From Neoarius graeffei (lineage: Eukaryota > Chordata > Actinopteri > Siluriformes > Ariidae), in the NCBI RefSeq assembly GCF_027579695.1, contig NC_083581.1, forward strand, positions 82,404,377 through 82,468,376: a DNA stretch of 64,000 bases, read 5' to 3'. Shown in pieces: positions 1 through 10,935 of this stretch (position 1 is its first letter; every line of letters starts with the position of its first letter). A program made the translations under genes and the position numbers. The notes under the pieces are model-generated. The model was not told where the DNA came from. It saw nothing but the letters and a program-made list of their open reading frames with translations, and did not search any database.

Positions 1-70
1 AAGCATCTCAGCATCCAACAGCAGAAGAACACATTGGGTTCCACTCCTGCAGCCAAGAACAGGGATCTTA

Positions 71-975
71 AGGCCCGGTCCCACTGCACTTATGGATGCA
101 AAGAGGATGTAAAACGTAAAAAAAATCTTTGCCATCCGTTGGAAAACGCTATGCATCCGTTGTGTACTCATTGCATACGTGCTTCATACGCTCTATCCAT
201 CGAGCATCCGTCCACTGTGATTTCATCCGCGCAAAAAGTTTTGAGCTGCACAAAACTTTTAGAACGGATGAACTTTCCGCCGTGTACGATGTAAATCCGC
301 AACATATACGAGCAACAAACGTTCTATGTCCGTTATCATCCGTTAAACGTCTGCTGTATCCTCTCTGCATCCTCTGGGCATCCTCGCAACTCACATCCGC
401 TGCAGCTGAAAACGGAAAGAGGGAGGAAAGATAAGGTACATGAAACGTCTATTCATCGTTAGTAGCACGGAAATAGAAAGGATGTAAGCGTATGCATCTC
501 GTATATAAAGTATTCAAAACGGACAAAGCGTTTATATCTGGGATGTATCTCGTATATTTAGGATGTCTGGAGTATGTCTAGAGTATGTAGAAGGACACCT
601 AGCGCAGTGAACGGTCTGCATCCGATATACATCCGCGCAACATCCCCTTTGTTTCCGTTAGGCGTACGTGATGCATCCCCTTCACCCGCTATGCATCCGC
701 TCTTTCTGCTATGCGTCCGCTTCTCAGTTATCACCGGTAACCCCTTCGGAGCTGTCATCCACTTCCATCCGCTTTCATCCGCTAGGCGTCCTATGAACAT
801 GCGTTTAACATCCCCGCTATATACTACCCACGTCCGTTCTTTTCCGTTCTGTTTTCGCCAATTTTGTCCATTTCTGGAGCGGATGAAAACGGATAGAGCC
901 ACCCCCGAAATTTTGCTCGTCCGCTGTGTCCTTTTTGCATACGTTTTGTGTCCATCGGCCAGTGGGACCGGGCCT
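71..975. mobile_element. Non-autonomous DNA transposon, AGGCC-TIR / TWA type (copy 1)
   Basis: The ends are a 16-bp perfect inverted repeat, AGGCCCGGTCCCACTG at 71-86 and its complement at 960-975. Both sides carry the 3-bp duplication TTA (68-70 and 976-978). A TWA duplication is typical of PIF/Harbinger-like elements; that assignment is inference. No transposase is seen. The interior is crowded with CATCCG/CGGATG-type motifs in both orientations, which may be subterminal protein-binding repeats. Confidence 0.75.
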
Positions 976-978
976 TTA

Positions 979-1207
979 GAATTAAGAACATGGTCCTATT
1001 ATAGTGGCCATTGAGTGTACATCTGTCTACTGCTCCTACATTACAGAAACTGTCAATTGTCTAACATGCTAGTGGACTAATAAAATTGTTTTAACTACTT
1101 TTATATTAAACTGTCATGAATATTTTCTGTAAAATGTGTTCGCAAATCTCTCACTCATTATTAGAGATAATGAGGAGAGATGAATGAGGTGTTCGCAAAT
1201 AAGCGTA

Positions 1208-1255
<48 letters not shown>

Positions 1256-1760
1256 AGCAAATTAAAAATACCACTGGATAAAACCCATCTATGTTATGTC
1301 AATAAAGATACAAATTTAATTTTCTGGTTGCCAAGTGTTAATGAGATATGCTGCCTTGCACTTATGATTGGGTTCCTTGTGGTGGTATACGTTCATATGT
1401 GAGGACAGATGTCGTACAATCAAGCTCTCAAAAATCAGGTCGATGCATTACCATATTCTATTAAGTATGGGGCTCTGCTCCATGCACAGAGGAAAAAAGA
1501 GGAGCTCCACTAATAAGCTTATTGACTTCAGTTAATGAATTGAAATGAATGCCAGTCACAATAATGTGTTTCTTTAATTTCCTACTCTGAAAGCTGAATG
1601 AGTAATGCTAACATGAATAAATACTGAATGAATAAATAAATTAAAATACAAAAGCATGCTGTTTACAAAATTATTTTGAACATTTGAAACAGTGTAACTG
1701 GTTTAGGTTCTTTAGGATCAGGAATAAAAGTGTAATATCAGACAGAAATAAATATTATGG
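979..1760. other. Gene-free AT-rich stretch with (TTA)n microsatellite
   Basis: No gene or recognisable transposon was found. A perfect ATT/TTA triplet run occupies about 1208-1254. The rest is unremarkable AT-rich sequence leading to the 3' tail of the L2 element that begins near 1762. Confidence 0.6.
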
Positions 1761-1761
1761 A

Positions 1762-4692
1762 AAGTATCAAATCAAGTTTATTTGTACAGCGCTTTGAACA
1801 ATAAACATTGTCGCAAAGCAGCTTTACAGAATTTGAACGACTTAAAACATGAGCTAATTTTATCCCTAATCTATCCCCAATGAGCAAGCCTGTGGCGACG
1901 GTGGCAAGGAAAAACTCCCTCAGACGACATGAGGAAGAAACCTCGAGAGGAACCAGACTCAAAAGGGAACCCATCCTCATTTGGGCAACAACAGACAGCC
2001 TGACTATAATATTAACAGTTTTAACAGGTATAACCCTCAACTGTCCTCATGGGGCCATCCTTCACAGGAGTGGGGCGATAAAACTCCGACCAGACACAGG
2101 GCACCAGGATGGATCAAGCAGGTCCGAGGGGCAGAAGAGGCCAGCATCTCAATCCCAGGATCAACATGTAACTCAGAGGGACAGATGGGGGGGGAGAGAA
2201 AGAAAACACGTTGTTAGGTATGCCCTAAAAATGACAAGTATTAAATCTGTGTGGTAGACTCGCAGAGACGAGAGTCTTTACATCAGGCATAACACACAAC
2301 AATGGCATGTTAATATGGTAAAATATATCATGACCTGCTCTGGCTGGATGCTTGATTGGGTGATGGGAGCACACTCCTCAGCAATGATGAGATGCAGATG
2401 GGACCCTTAGGGCTGGCCAAGACAATTCAGTTACATTTCACCGGGTCTGGGACATGCGACAGAATGTCTGACGGCCGATTCCCTGCAGGCTATGATAGCC
2501 AGTCGAGGTCTCCACCGTCTCCACCAAAAGATTTCCTGTTGACTCCATGTAACTCAGAGGGACAGATTTGGGGTGGGGGGAGGGAAAGAAAACACAGGTG
2601 GTTAGGTATGCCCAATGTCACCTGAATAAGTAGGAACAGTATACATATTGCACCGAGTACAAGCAGGGACTCCAGCAACTAACTATGACAGCATAACTAA
2701 AAGGAGAGAGCCAGAAGGTAATACAGGCATGAGGGAGCCCCGGGACATAAAGCAGCAGCCACTACACCGTCAACAAACTCGAGTGAGCAAGCGAGTGGGG
2801 ACTGACAGCATCCATACATCCCAGTTTACCAAAACACTCTATGTCTGAGGACCCTCCAGATCTACTCCTTTACCTCATAAACACCATTAACAAAAGGCTT
2901 GACTAAACAGATATGTTTTCAGCCTAGACTTAAATGCTGAGACTGTGTCTGATTCCCGAACATTACTTGGAAGGCTGTTCCATAACAGTGGGGCTTTGTA
3001 AGAAAAGGCTCTGCCCCCTGATGTAGCCTTCACTATACAAGGTACCAGCAGATAGCCTGCACCTTTTGATCTAAGTAGGCATGGCAGGTCATAGAGGAGC
3101 AGAAGTTCACTCAGGTACTGTGGTGCGAGACCATTTAGTGCTTTAAAGGTCAATAGTAGTATTTTATAATCAATACGAAATTTGATTGGGAGCCAATGCA
3201 GTGTGGATAAGACAGGCGTGATGTGGTCATATTTTCTAGTTCTAGTAAGGACTCTTGCTGCGGCATTTTGAACTAACTGGAGCTTGTTTATGCACTTATT
3301 GGAACATCCATACAGTAAGGCTTTACAATAATCCAACCTGGAGGTAACGAAAGCATGGACTAGTTTTTCTGCATCATGCAATGACATTAAATTTCTTATC
3401 TTTGCAATATTTCTGAGATGAAAGAAAGCTATCCGGGTGATGTTATCAATGTGAGTTTCGAATAAAAGACTGGGGTCAATAATCACTCCGAGGTCTTTTA
3501 CAGCTGCATGTGAAGAAACAGAAAGGCCATCCAGAGTTACTGTGTAATCAGAAAACTTACTTCTAGCTGTATGTGGTCCTAGCACAAGTACTTCAGTCTT
3601 GTCAGAGTTAAGCAGAAGGAAATTAATAAGCATCCAGTGTCTAATATCCTTAACACATTCCTCAATTCTATTAAGCTGGTGTCTCTCATCAGGTTTTGCA
3701 GAGACATACAACTGTGTGTCATCAGCATAACAGTGGAAACTAATACAATGTTTACGAATAATATAGCCCAGAGGTAACATATATAGAGAAAAAAGCAGTG
3801 GACCCAAGACAGAACCTTGTGGAACACCAAACTTTACCTCGGTACGTCTAGAAATATCACCATTTATATCAACATACTGATAACGATCAGTTAGATAAGA
3901 CCTGAGCCAGGAGAGGGCCATTCCCTTAACTCCCACAACATTTTCTAGTCTATCCAGAAGAATGGAATGATCCATGGTATCAAATGCTGCACTAAGGTCA
4001 AGCAACACAAGTAGCGAGACACAGCCCTGATCAGACACCAACAGTAGGTCATTTACTACTTTAACCAGTGCTGTCTCTGTGCTATGATGAGGTCTAACTC
4101 CTGACTGATACATTTCATGGATGTTATTCCTATGTAAATATGAGCATAACTGCTGTGCCACAGCTTTTTCAAGGATCTTGGAGATAAAGGGGAGGTTTGA
4201 TATTGGCCGATAATTGGACAGCTGACAGGGATCAAGGTCATGTTTTTTAATCAGGGGTTTGATAACTACTAGTTTAAAGGATTTGGGTACATAGCCAATC
4301 ATAAGAGAAGAATTTATTATTTTTAGAAGTGGTTCAATTACTTCAGGCATTATCTGTTTGAATAGATGTGTCGGTAAGGGATCAAGTACACAAGTTGAGG
4401 CTTTTGATGTAGAGATTAATGAAAGTAATTCAGTTTCTTTTAGGGGAGTAAAACATTCTAACTGATGATCTGATACAGTTATATTGTTAACTACAAGGTC
4501 ACTTTCATTGTCTAACCTTAAATTAGTAGTTTGAATTTTTTGTCGGATATTCTCAATTTTGTCATTAAAAAAATTCATGAAGTCGTTGCTACTACATACT
4601 GCAGGTGTGCATGTGTTGATAGTGGACTTATTCCTGGTTAATTTTGCTACAGTATTAAATAGGATTCTAGGATTATAAAGTATTGGCTTCAA
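1762..4692 (-). mobile_element. L2-type LINE, 5'-truncated (copy A)
   Basis: This non-LTR retrotransposon lies on the minus strand. The RT part of its ORF occupies 4692-2887 and a long 3' untranslated region runs down to about 1762, ending in a TTGATTTGAT-like tail. The same 3' region recurs at 38407-39570 and 43860-44311, which confirms it is a dispersed repeat. The endonuclease domain is missing, as expected for 5' truncation during target-primed reverse transcription. Assignment to the L2 clade (CR1/L2 group) rests on the RT sequence style and the short A/T-rich repeat tail. The exact target duplication was not resolved. Confidence 0.85.
2887..4692 (-). CDS. L2 LINE ORF2 fragment: reverse transcriptase, endonuclease missing
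   Basis: A 601-residue open frame without internal stops. It begins in the linker between endonuclease and RT, continues through the RT ([10 protein letters not shown] near residue 160, [12 protein letters not shown] in motif [14 protein letters not shown] in motif B, and the catalytic YADD box near residue 321), and ends in the LINE-type C-terminal region. The enzyme would copy element RNA into DNA at a nicked chromosomal target. The real start is lost, so the ATG at 4692 is only the first methionine of the truncated frame. The YADD box and motif A aspartate are intact, but without an endonuclease and promoter this copy cannot be autonomous. Confidence 0.85.
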   Translation of the reverse strand: MKPILYNPRILFNTVAKLTRNKSTINTCTPAVCSSNDFMNFFNDKIENIRQKIQTTNLRLDNESDLVVNNITVSDHQLECFTPLKETELLSLISTSKASTCVLDPLPTHLFKQIMPEVIEPLLKIINSSLMIGYVPKSFKLVVIKPLIKKHDLDPCQLSNYRPISNLPFISKILEKAVAQQLCSYLHRNNIHEMYQSGVRPHHSTETALVKVVNDLLLVSDQGCVSLLVLLDLSAAFDTMDHSILLDRLENVVGVKGMALSWLRSYLTDRYQYVDINGDISRRTEVKFGVPQGSVLGPLLFSLYMLPLGYIIRKHCISFHCYADDTQLYVSAKPDERHQLNRIEECVKDIRHWMLINFLLLNSDKTEVLVLGPHTARSKFSDYTVTLDGLSVSSHAAVKDLGVIIDPSLLFETHIDNITRIAFFHLRNIAKIRNLMSLHDAEKLVHAFVTSRLDYCKALLYGCSNKCINKLQLVQNAAARVLTRTRKYDHITPVLSTLHWLPIKFRIDYKILLLTFKALNGLAPQYLSELLLLYDLPCLLRSKGAGYLLVPCIVKATSGGRAFSYKAPLLWNSLPSNVRESDTVSAFKSRLKTYLFSQAFC

Positions 4693-5162
4693 TTATTAAT
4701 ATTTAAATAATTAGATGATTAGTCTAATTTAAATAATGGGAATCATAGACTAATTTATGCTGTAGTCAAGATCAACATTATAGCTTTTTCTCCAGTATAT
4801 ACCAAGACATATTTTACTCACCAGTACAGTTCTCGGTAACCACATCCCCCAACCTGCATGTATTTCCTGTTATGTTTTATGTCAACACACACTGTGGTGT
4901 CAACAGCAACTGCTGCTGCTAGCTGTGATACCTCAGTGTTCATTTTTGCTTTCACCATCTCCTACTGGAATCTTCATATGAATCTATTGTGTTCAGTTCA
5001 GCAACAAGTTACAGGCTTGGCAATATGATTCCTGTACTTTAGGAAGTCATTTCCAAAAGTTAATTTTCCATATGTGATGACAGAGGGATCAAGCTCAGCA
5101 TTTGGGAGCAATTTACTGGCAATAGTAATTTATACGTAAGGCTATACATTTTTAAACATATT
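4693..5162. other. Gene-free stretch
   Basis: I see no coding exon, RNA gene or recognisable repeat here. The sequence is AT-rich and lies between the truncated end of the L2 element and the target duplication of the next SINE. Confidence 0.5.
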
Positions 5163-5173
5163 ATCTATTCCAG

Positions 5174-6074
5174 GTGGCATGGTGGTGTAGCAGTTAGCAC
5201 TGTTGCCTCACAGCAAGAAGGTTCTAGGTTTGAGCCCAGTGGACAATGGAGGCCTTTCTGTGTGGAGTTTGCATGTTCTCCCCGTGTCTGTGTGGGTTTA
5301 CTCCAGGTGCTCAGTTTTTCCCCACAGTCCAAAGACATGCAGGTTAGACTAAAGGCCTCTGCATGCTCTTCCGACAAGGCTTTCGCAGATGGCTTTTCGC
5401 AGACAGTTGTAATTTATTGTTGAGCGGGGGAATAGGCGTGCGCAATGTTATTCACCGGCACAACGCAAGGGGGTGCGAAGTCGCTAGGAGTAGTTGGTGG
5501 GTGTGGTTAGTGGAGTGTTTATCCTCCGGTTACTTAATGACTAGAACTTTTTTTTTTTATAATGACTAGGACTGGAGTCGTATAGATGCACGTACTTCCT
5601 CACTTCCTCAATCAACTGCTCTTCATGCTGCTCCATCTTCGCTCGTGTTTTTAAAAATGCCGGTCGTGAAAACAAAACAAACCGTGAAAGTAGGGAAGCG
5701 GAAGTGCGTGTACAGCGGGTAGAGTGGACCAATCAGAGCCCTCTTGTCTGCCAGGCTTCTGCGGTGGTCACAATTTTTGGGAGGTGCACGCAGAGCGTCT
5801 GCGAACGTGGGGGGGCTACGCAGACACTGTCTGCGACACCGTCTGCGAGGACTGGGTTGTCAGCATAAATTGGCCTTAAGTGGTGGCTCTAAATTGACCG
5901 TAGATGTGAATGTAAGTGTTAATGGTTGTTTCTCTCTATGTGTTAGCCCTGCAATGACCTGTCAACTTGTCCAGGGTGTACCCTGCCTGTCGCCCATAGT
6001 CAGCTGGGATAGGCTTCAGCTTGCCTGCAGCCCTGCACAGGATAAGTGGTTATGGATAATGGGTGGATGAATGG
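5174..6074 (+). mobile_element. tRNA-derived SINE (family S, old GGAT-tail variant), split by a MITE
   Basis: The tRNA-like head has an A box (GGTGTAGCAGTTAGC) and a B box (GGTTTGAGCCC). The body matches the family copies at 15389, 32464 and 62023 in reverse complement. An 11-bp target duplication, ATCTATTCCAG, flanks it at 5163-5173 and 6075-6085. The body is interrupted at 5353-5876 by a MITE. The 3' end carries a GGAT/GATG-rich tail instead of the ATGAG repeat of the younger copies, so this is an older or different subfamily. Confidence 0.85.
5353..5876. mobile_element. Non-autonomous DNA transposon, AGGCC-TIR / TWA type (copy 2)
   Basis: Inserted into the SINE, whose sequence resumes on both sides. 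Ends are AGGCC...GGCCT, flanked by the 3-bp duplication TAA (5350-5352 and 5877-5879). The inverted repeats are imperfect beyond the first bases. The interior has many copies of CTGCG/CGCAG in both orientations, for example CGCAGA near both ends. No transposase. The structure parallels the element at 71-975, with a different interior motif. Confidence 0.7.
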
Positions 6075-6085
6075 ATCTATTCCAG

Positions 6086-8520
6086 TGATTAATACCAATA
6101 ACCTGGGTTTTGATGCATATTTCTAAGAAACAATGTCAAACAGAAACTATTCAACTCTCTGCCCTATTAGGCCAAGGTGTTAATGTATTAAATTGAGTAA
6201 ATATTTTTCATATATCTGTTTTCAAAATATCAAAATGCATAACGTTAAGGAAGATAAGACATCTTAATCTCTATGCTCTTGTTTTTGCACTCCACTGAGC
6301 TTTCTTTTTTCAACATAGTTGTAGGTCTCTCTGATTGGATGTTCTATTTTTTGGGTTTGGAGTCAGTCACTGATTCACACTAAACGTCAATACCCACTGC
6401 ATTTCCCGAAGTGCTTGCTTCACAGTGGGTCGTTGGTGATTTCAAGAGAATTTCAGCATTGTGAGATGCAAGTCCATACGTGCTGTAAAGGGATGAATGT
6501 GGAATGTGGGTGTCACTATGCTGCAGGTTTCACATGAATTCTCGACAGTGTGGTAATGTTGAGTGGTCGGTACAATGAGCCGAATGAAAGCACCTGTGTT
6601 ATGAAATTAGTCATATTGTATATTCCCTTTTATTTTCCCAATTTAAACACAGCTGAGCAGTTGAGGGCTCAAGGATCCCAGGGAATGATTTCAAAATGGA
6701 ACTCTCTTGGATTAGTTTTGTGAATGTATGTGTCTGTATCACTGAGTCATCTTAATGCTTCTTGTCAATGGTGGACAAAAGTCCATGAAAATAAGCATGA
6801 CTTAAAATTATAAAATAACAGTACTTATTGTTTAAATAGGACACTTGCCAAAAAGGTTCACAGAGCATCTGGTTGAGAAAAGAGATTTCACTAAAGAAAG
6901 AAAAAAGGTGTGCGAGTCATGCAGGTTTATAAAGGTCACAGGACAAACAAAAATTACATCCATTATCATAAACACAATTTAAAGCATTAATTAATTCTGT
7001 CATCTGTTGTAGATTTATTCAAATATATAGCTACAATTATGAGGCTCACTTTTTTGGTCTATTGTCAGTGGTTTGCTCCAGTAAACTGACCTAAACGCTG
7101 CCTTACTGAGATCCACAATTAAACTATATTTATATCATATATTTACACAAACTGGGCTGAAATTCATAACAGAAAAGCTTTTATTTTTAGATCCAGTGCT
7201 CCTATAGCCCACACAGATCATACACTGTGCACATTACAACATATTTCTGCTGGGTCTTAGAAAAGTGTACATTTATTGTGCCTTTTTCATTGTTCTTAAA
7301 TATAAATGGTCTCAATTGTTAGTAAAAGTAAAGCTTCCCAGAAAAAAATAAAAATCACAGGAAATTTTAATGAAATGTTGCTGAAAAAATCCCATTTTGA
7401 CTCACAGCAGCACCATGCCCCAGCTCCACAGAACATTCTGACAATGGTTCAAATCTGAATACAGACGCAGATTTTCAAGTCATTACACAGATAGTGGTAT
7501 TGCATTACACCCCTAGAATATATGATACCCCCCCCCCAAAAAAAAAACCTCTTCAAGTAAATTATTTGTATTTCCCAAGACCATGAGTACTTTGAGTTTA
7601 AAATCTTCTACCAACTCCTAATGCAGAACTTTACAAAACCCATTATAACTGCACCCAAAATTAGCGACTCTAAAACAGCTTTCAAAAATATTGCTCCCAT
7701 TTTTTTCATTCATTATTAAGCATTCATTTATCCTCAGTAAGTGCTGTGTCCTCAGTGGATCCACAGCCTATACCAGAAACACCAGAAGCAAGGCAGGTAT
7801 CCACCCTGGGTGGGACATCAATACACACACACACACGAGGTGTTTTTAGGAGGTGGAACAAAGCTGGACAACATGGAAGAAATCCTCATAGACACAAGAA
7901 TAACATATGAAACTCTACACAGGTAGTAACCTGAACTTGGAATAAAGCTGCTCCCCTAAGGGTAGATTAAAAAATGCATATGGGTAGTTCAGCTGAAGGA
8001 AACCTAGTGGTTCATTTCACTAGTTTTTGCAACTGAACCCCAAAAGCAAAAGTGGATAAAAAGAAAAAGACTGTTGGTTTTTGTTGGGAAACATTTCCAG
8101 GGTTTCCAATTTCATGGAAATAAAGTACAATTAGATGAATTTGGCATGAAGAGAACTCATTTTATACATTCTCATTTGAATGAGTTTTGAAAGGTGATTT
8201 ACATTTTTTGAAAGATGTTTTTTTTTGTAATAAAGTCCTTTTTGCTTAAGCTCAACTATTTCCACCCATTCCCAATGCAGAGCACCATGTAAACCCACAT
8301 CAGTTTTATTTTCTCTCTAAATATTTTCTCTCTCCAGCCCTGTTCCTGCAAGTAACATAGCAGAACACAATCACATTGTCCATCTGCCCATACATGAGGA
8401 AGGCACGCTAAATCAGGATTACCTGCAAATCTCAGTGTCATGTAAGCATACGCCAAAATCACAAGGTTCTCTCAAAGGGTGAGCAAAAAAAAAAACCCCT
8501 GATTATTAGTGTTCAGGTTT
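6086..8520. other. Non-coding 3' flank of the cadherin gene
   Basis: No open reading frame with support and no clear mobile element. The part nearest the stop codon at 8521 must contain the 3' UTR of the minus-strand cadherin gene. A candidate minus-strand poly(A) signal AATAAA lies at 8305-8310, and another overlaps the stop at 8519-8524. A short CA run is at about 7823-7836. The rest is AT-rich with homopolymer runs. Confidence 0.45.
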
Positions 8521-8727
8521 TTATTCAAACTGTGACAGATCAGGCCTGCACACAGTTGCTAGTTTCTTGAATCGTAAATCTAAATTTGTAATGATGTCTG
8601 GACTGAAATCTATCTCAGGAATGGGGATAGGATCAAGGTTTTGGTTTGTCTCGTGTTCTCCTTCATCTGCATAGCAGTGCGGCTCATAATCGAACAGATC
8701 CTCTTGAGTCTGGAGCTGGATGAGACG
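8521..8727 (-). CDS. cdh26: Cadherin-26-like, last coding exon (C-terminal catenin-binding segment)
   Basis: 207 bases in phase 0, 68 residues plus the stop TAA at 8523-8521. A strong acceptor (pyrimidine run, then CCAG) precedes it at 8728. It contains DLFDYEPHCYADEGE and then an acidic segment ending LDLRFKKLATVC and RPDLSQFE. This is the conserved beta-catenin/plakoglobin-binding end of cadherin tails by family knowledge. A candidate poly(A) signal follows near 8310. Confidence 0.88.
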   Translation of the reverse strand, partial: RLIQLQTQEDLFDYEPHCYADEGEHETNQNLDPIPIPEIDFSPDIITNLDLRFKKLATVCRPDLSQFE

Positions 8728-8869
8728 CTGGAGAGGGGAAAAAAAACAACCATTGTTATATTAGCGTTATTTGTTTTCTGATTAAAATTAATTTAAGGGT
8801 GTGACAAAGCCCAGTAGAAACTGGGAATAAGTTATTTTCAGCTGTAGCTTTTGTTTCTTTTAATTTAAT

Positions 8870-9770
8870 GAAATAAATTGATGATTTTATTGCTTGGTGT
8901 AAAGAGTCTTATTTATCTATTAATGTAGCCAAGACCAAAGATATGATAACTGATTTCCGCAGGTCTCAGAAATCTTTTACACATACTGTTATTCAAAACG
9001 AAACTGTTGATGTCACAGAATACAGATACTTGGGAACCATTATTGACAACAAATTGTCATTTGAGAGTAACACTGATGCTATGTGTAAAAAGGCCCAACA
9101 GCGGCTTTTCTTTTTAAGGAAGATGAAGTCTTTTAATGTGTGTAGGACCTTGATGACTTTATTTTATCAAAGTTTTATTGAATCTGTTTTGTCCTTTTGT
9201 ATTGTTGTGTGATATGGTGGTCTGCCACTGACCAGTAAGGGCAGGTTATCAAAGCTAGTTAATGTGGCAGCAAAGGTGGTTGGGGTTCATCTTACTCAGC
9301 TGCAAGATGTGTATGTAAAACGGGTCACGAGTAAGGCACAACAAATTCTAAAATACCCCAGCCACCCACTTTTTGGGGAATTTAGTTTGCTCCCCTCAGG
9401 CCGCCGTTTTGGAATTCCTGCTGTAAGGACAAGGCATGCCAGAGATTCTTTTATTTTAGTGGCTATTAGGACCCTTAATTCATTAAGGGACACCTAATTT
9501 TTTTTCCTCCTATTTTTTTCTGTAGTTATTGTTATTGTCATTGTTTAGTGGCAATAACTAACAGTGACAGTTATGAGTTGGGTGGGGGGGTGGGCTGGTG
9601 GGTATATCTATTTGAGTAATGTGTTTGTGTGTAAATATATTTATGAATGTGTCTGTGTGGTCCATGTCCATGTCTATGCTTTCTTAACTCATGTTCTCTG
9701 AATACCTTCTGCACACCAAATTTCCTTTTTAAAGGATAATAAATCTGAAACTTGAAACTTGAAATAATAA
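8870..9770 (+). mobile_element. Rex1/Babar-like LINE, 3' fragment
   Basis: Plus-strand 5'-truncated non-LTR element within a cadherin intron. The recognisable coding part runs from about 8880 to 9497 and matches the C-terminal third of a CR1-superclade RT protein: YLGTIIDNKLSF, then KAQQRLFFLRKMKSF, then LLPSGRRFG. A stop at 9210-9212 breaks the frame once. It ends after AATAAA with tandem CTTGAAA units near 9745-9765, like Rex1 tails. The clade name is from memory of family style and is less certain than the LINE call. Confidence 0.7.
8943..9497 (+). pseudogene. Rex1-like LINE RT C-terminal fragment, interrupted
   Basis: Two readable blocks, 8943-9212 and 9264-9497, belong to one LINE protein in the same frame; a TGA after CIVV and a short stretch without methionine separate them. 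The RT catalytic box is upstream and missing, so the fragment is non-functional. Confidence 0.7.
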
Positions 9771-10282
9771 TTAACACACACACAAAAAAACACTGTACAT
9801 CTTTAAATATATTATCTAGGGTCTAAAATGCAACATTTTATTTAAGTCAGGAAAGTTAAAGCTGTTTACAAGACTAGGTTTTTGGTGGTTGAAACATTCT
9901 TTGCTCCTTCTGAAATGCTAGAGAACCAAGAGCATAGATGAAAACTTACTAATACTTTGTTTCCTCCTCATAAGTATTTATTCAGTGTTATACTCAGTGG
10001 CTGGGCATATCACCCATAATCCAGTATGAACATGGGATAGTATTAACATCTATAATGCTGTAAATGACTGGCCAGTTTACAATCGACTGATTATATAATA
10101 AATAAGACTTTGTTCTCTGTACTGATGCAGATGAGAATGCTATTCCCTTCTGTCGCCTCTTACCTTATTAGCTATTCAATAAATTTAGATCGGTTTAACT
10201 TTTCTTGACCTGAGCTATTCTCATGAGATTGGGTTGTCAGATCACATAAAATGAAACAAAAGTAAAACTAGTGCAGCATTAC

Positions 10283-10363
10283 CTGATCAAGCTGAATCGA
10301 CAGTTTTTGTCTCAGAGAAAAGACATCTGAGGAGTAAGTTGCATACTTTCTGCTCATTGTGTC
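10283..10363 (-). CDS. cdh26: Cadherin-26-like, cytoplasmic exon
   Basis: 81 bases, phase 0 at both ends, 27 residues beginning DTMSRKYATYSS and ending LSIQLDQ. The acceptor is CATCCAG just upstream and the donor is GTAATG just downstream on the minus strand. It joins in frame to the exon at 8727 and to the exon at 14893. Confidence 0.83.
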
Positions 10364-10528
10364 CTGGATGAGGAAAAGATACCAGCATAACAGCTATGTT
10401 CAGATTTTACTATCTGCATAATACTGAAAAACATACCAATCTCTGAAATATAAACTTTACAACTTTAGTGAACTTGTCCTGCTAAAAGGATTTTATTGAC
10501 CTCTACTGACACAATGACTTTTGCATAC

Positions 10529-10529
<1 letters not shown>

Positions 10530-10566
<37 letters not shown>
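10530..10566. repeat. (TA)n microsatellite
   Basis: Uninterrupted TA run of about 36 bases directly before a SINE copy. A further TA run follows at about 10919-10935, so the SINE sits inside a TA tract. Confidence 0.9.
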
Positions 10567-10567
<1 letters not shown>

Positions 10568-10921
10568 TTATCTGTAGCCGCTTTATCCTTCTACAGGGTC
10601 GCAGGCAAGCTGGAGCCTATCCCAGCTGACTACGGGCGAAAGGCGGGGTTCACCCTGGACAAGTCGCCAGGTCATCACAGGGCTGACACATAGACACAGA
10701 CAACCATTCACACTCACATTCACACCTACGCTCAATTTAGAGTCACCAGTTAACCTAACCTGCATGTCTTTGGACTGTGGGGGAAACCGGAGCACCCGGA
10801 GGAAACCCACGCGGACACGGGGAGAACATGCAAACTCCACACAGAAAGGCCCTCGCCGGCCACGGGGCTCGAACCCGGACCTTCTTATTGTGAGGCGACA
10901 GCGCTAACCACTACACCACCA
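10563..10921 (-). mobile_element. tRNA-derived SINE family S, minus copy
   Basis: Reads on the minus strand from the tRNA-like head near 10921 (A box GTGTAGTGGTTAGCGC, B box GGTTCGAGCCC) to the tail near 10563 (GGATAAAGCGGC...). The head is slightly shortened and both flanks are TA repeats, so the target duplication cannot be separated from the microsatellite. Confidence 0.85.
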
Positions 10922-10935
10922 TATATATATATATA

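Noticed and set aside
574-1014. 146-residue frame in the first MITE
   Set aside because: Composition reflects repeated CATCCG words; no transposase motif in any frame.
1880-2257. 125-residue plus-strand frame (MSKPVATVARKNSLRR...), repeated at 43730-44194 on the minus strand
   Set aside because: It is the antisense of the L2 3' untranslated region. It recurs only because the LINE recurs, and has no protein-like features.
10583-10840. 85-residue frame that appears identically at 15417-15674 and similarly at 33177 and 62059
   Set aside because: It is the sense strand of the SINE body by chance open. SINEs do not code for protein.
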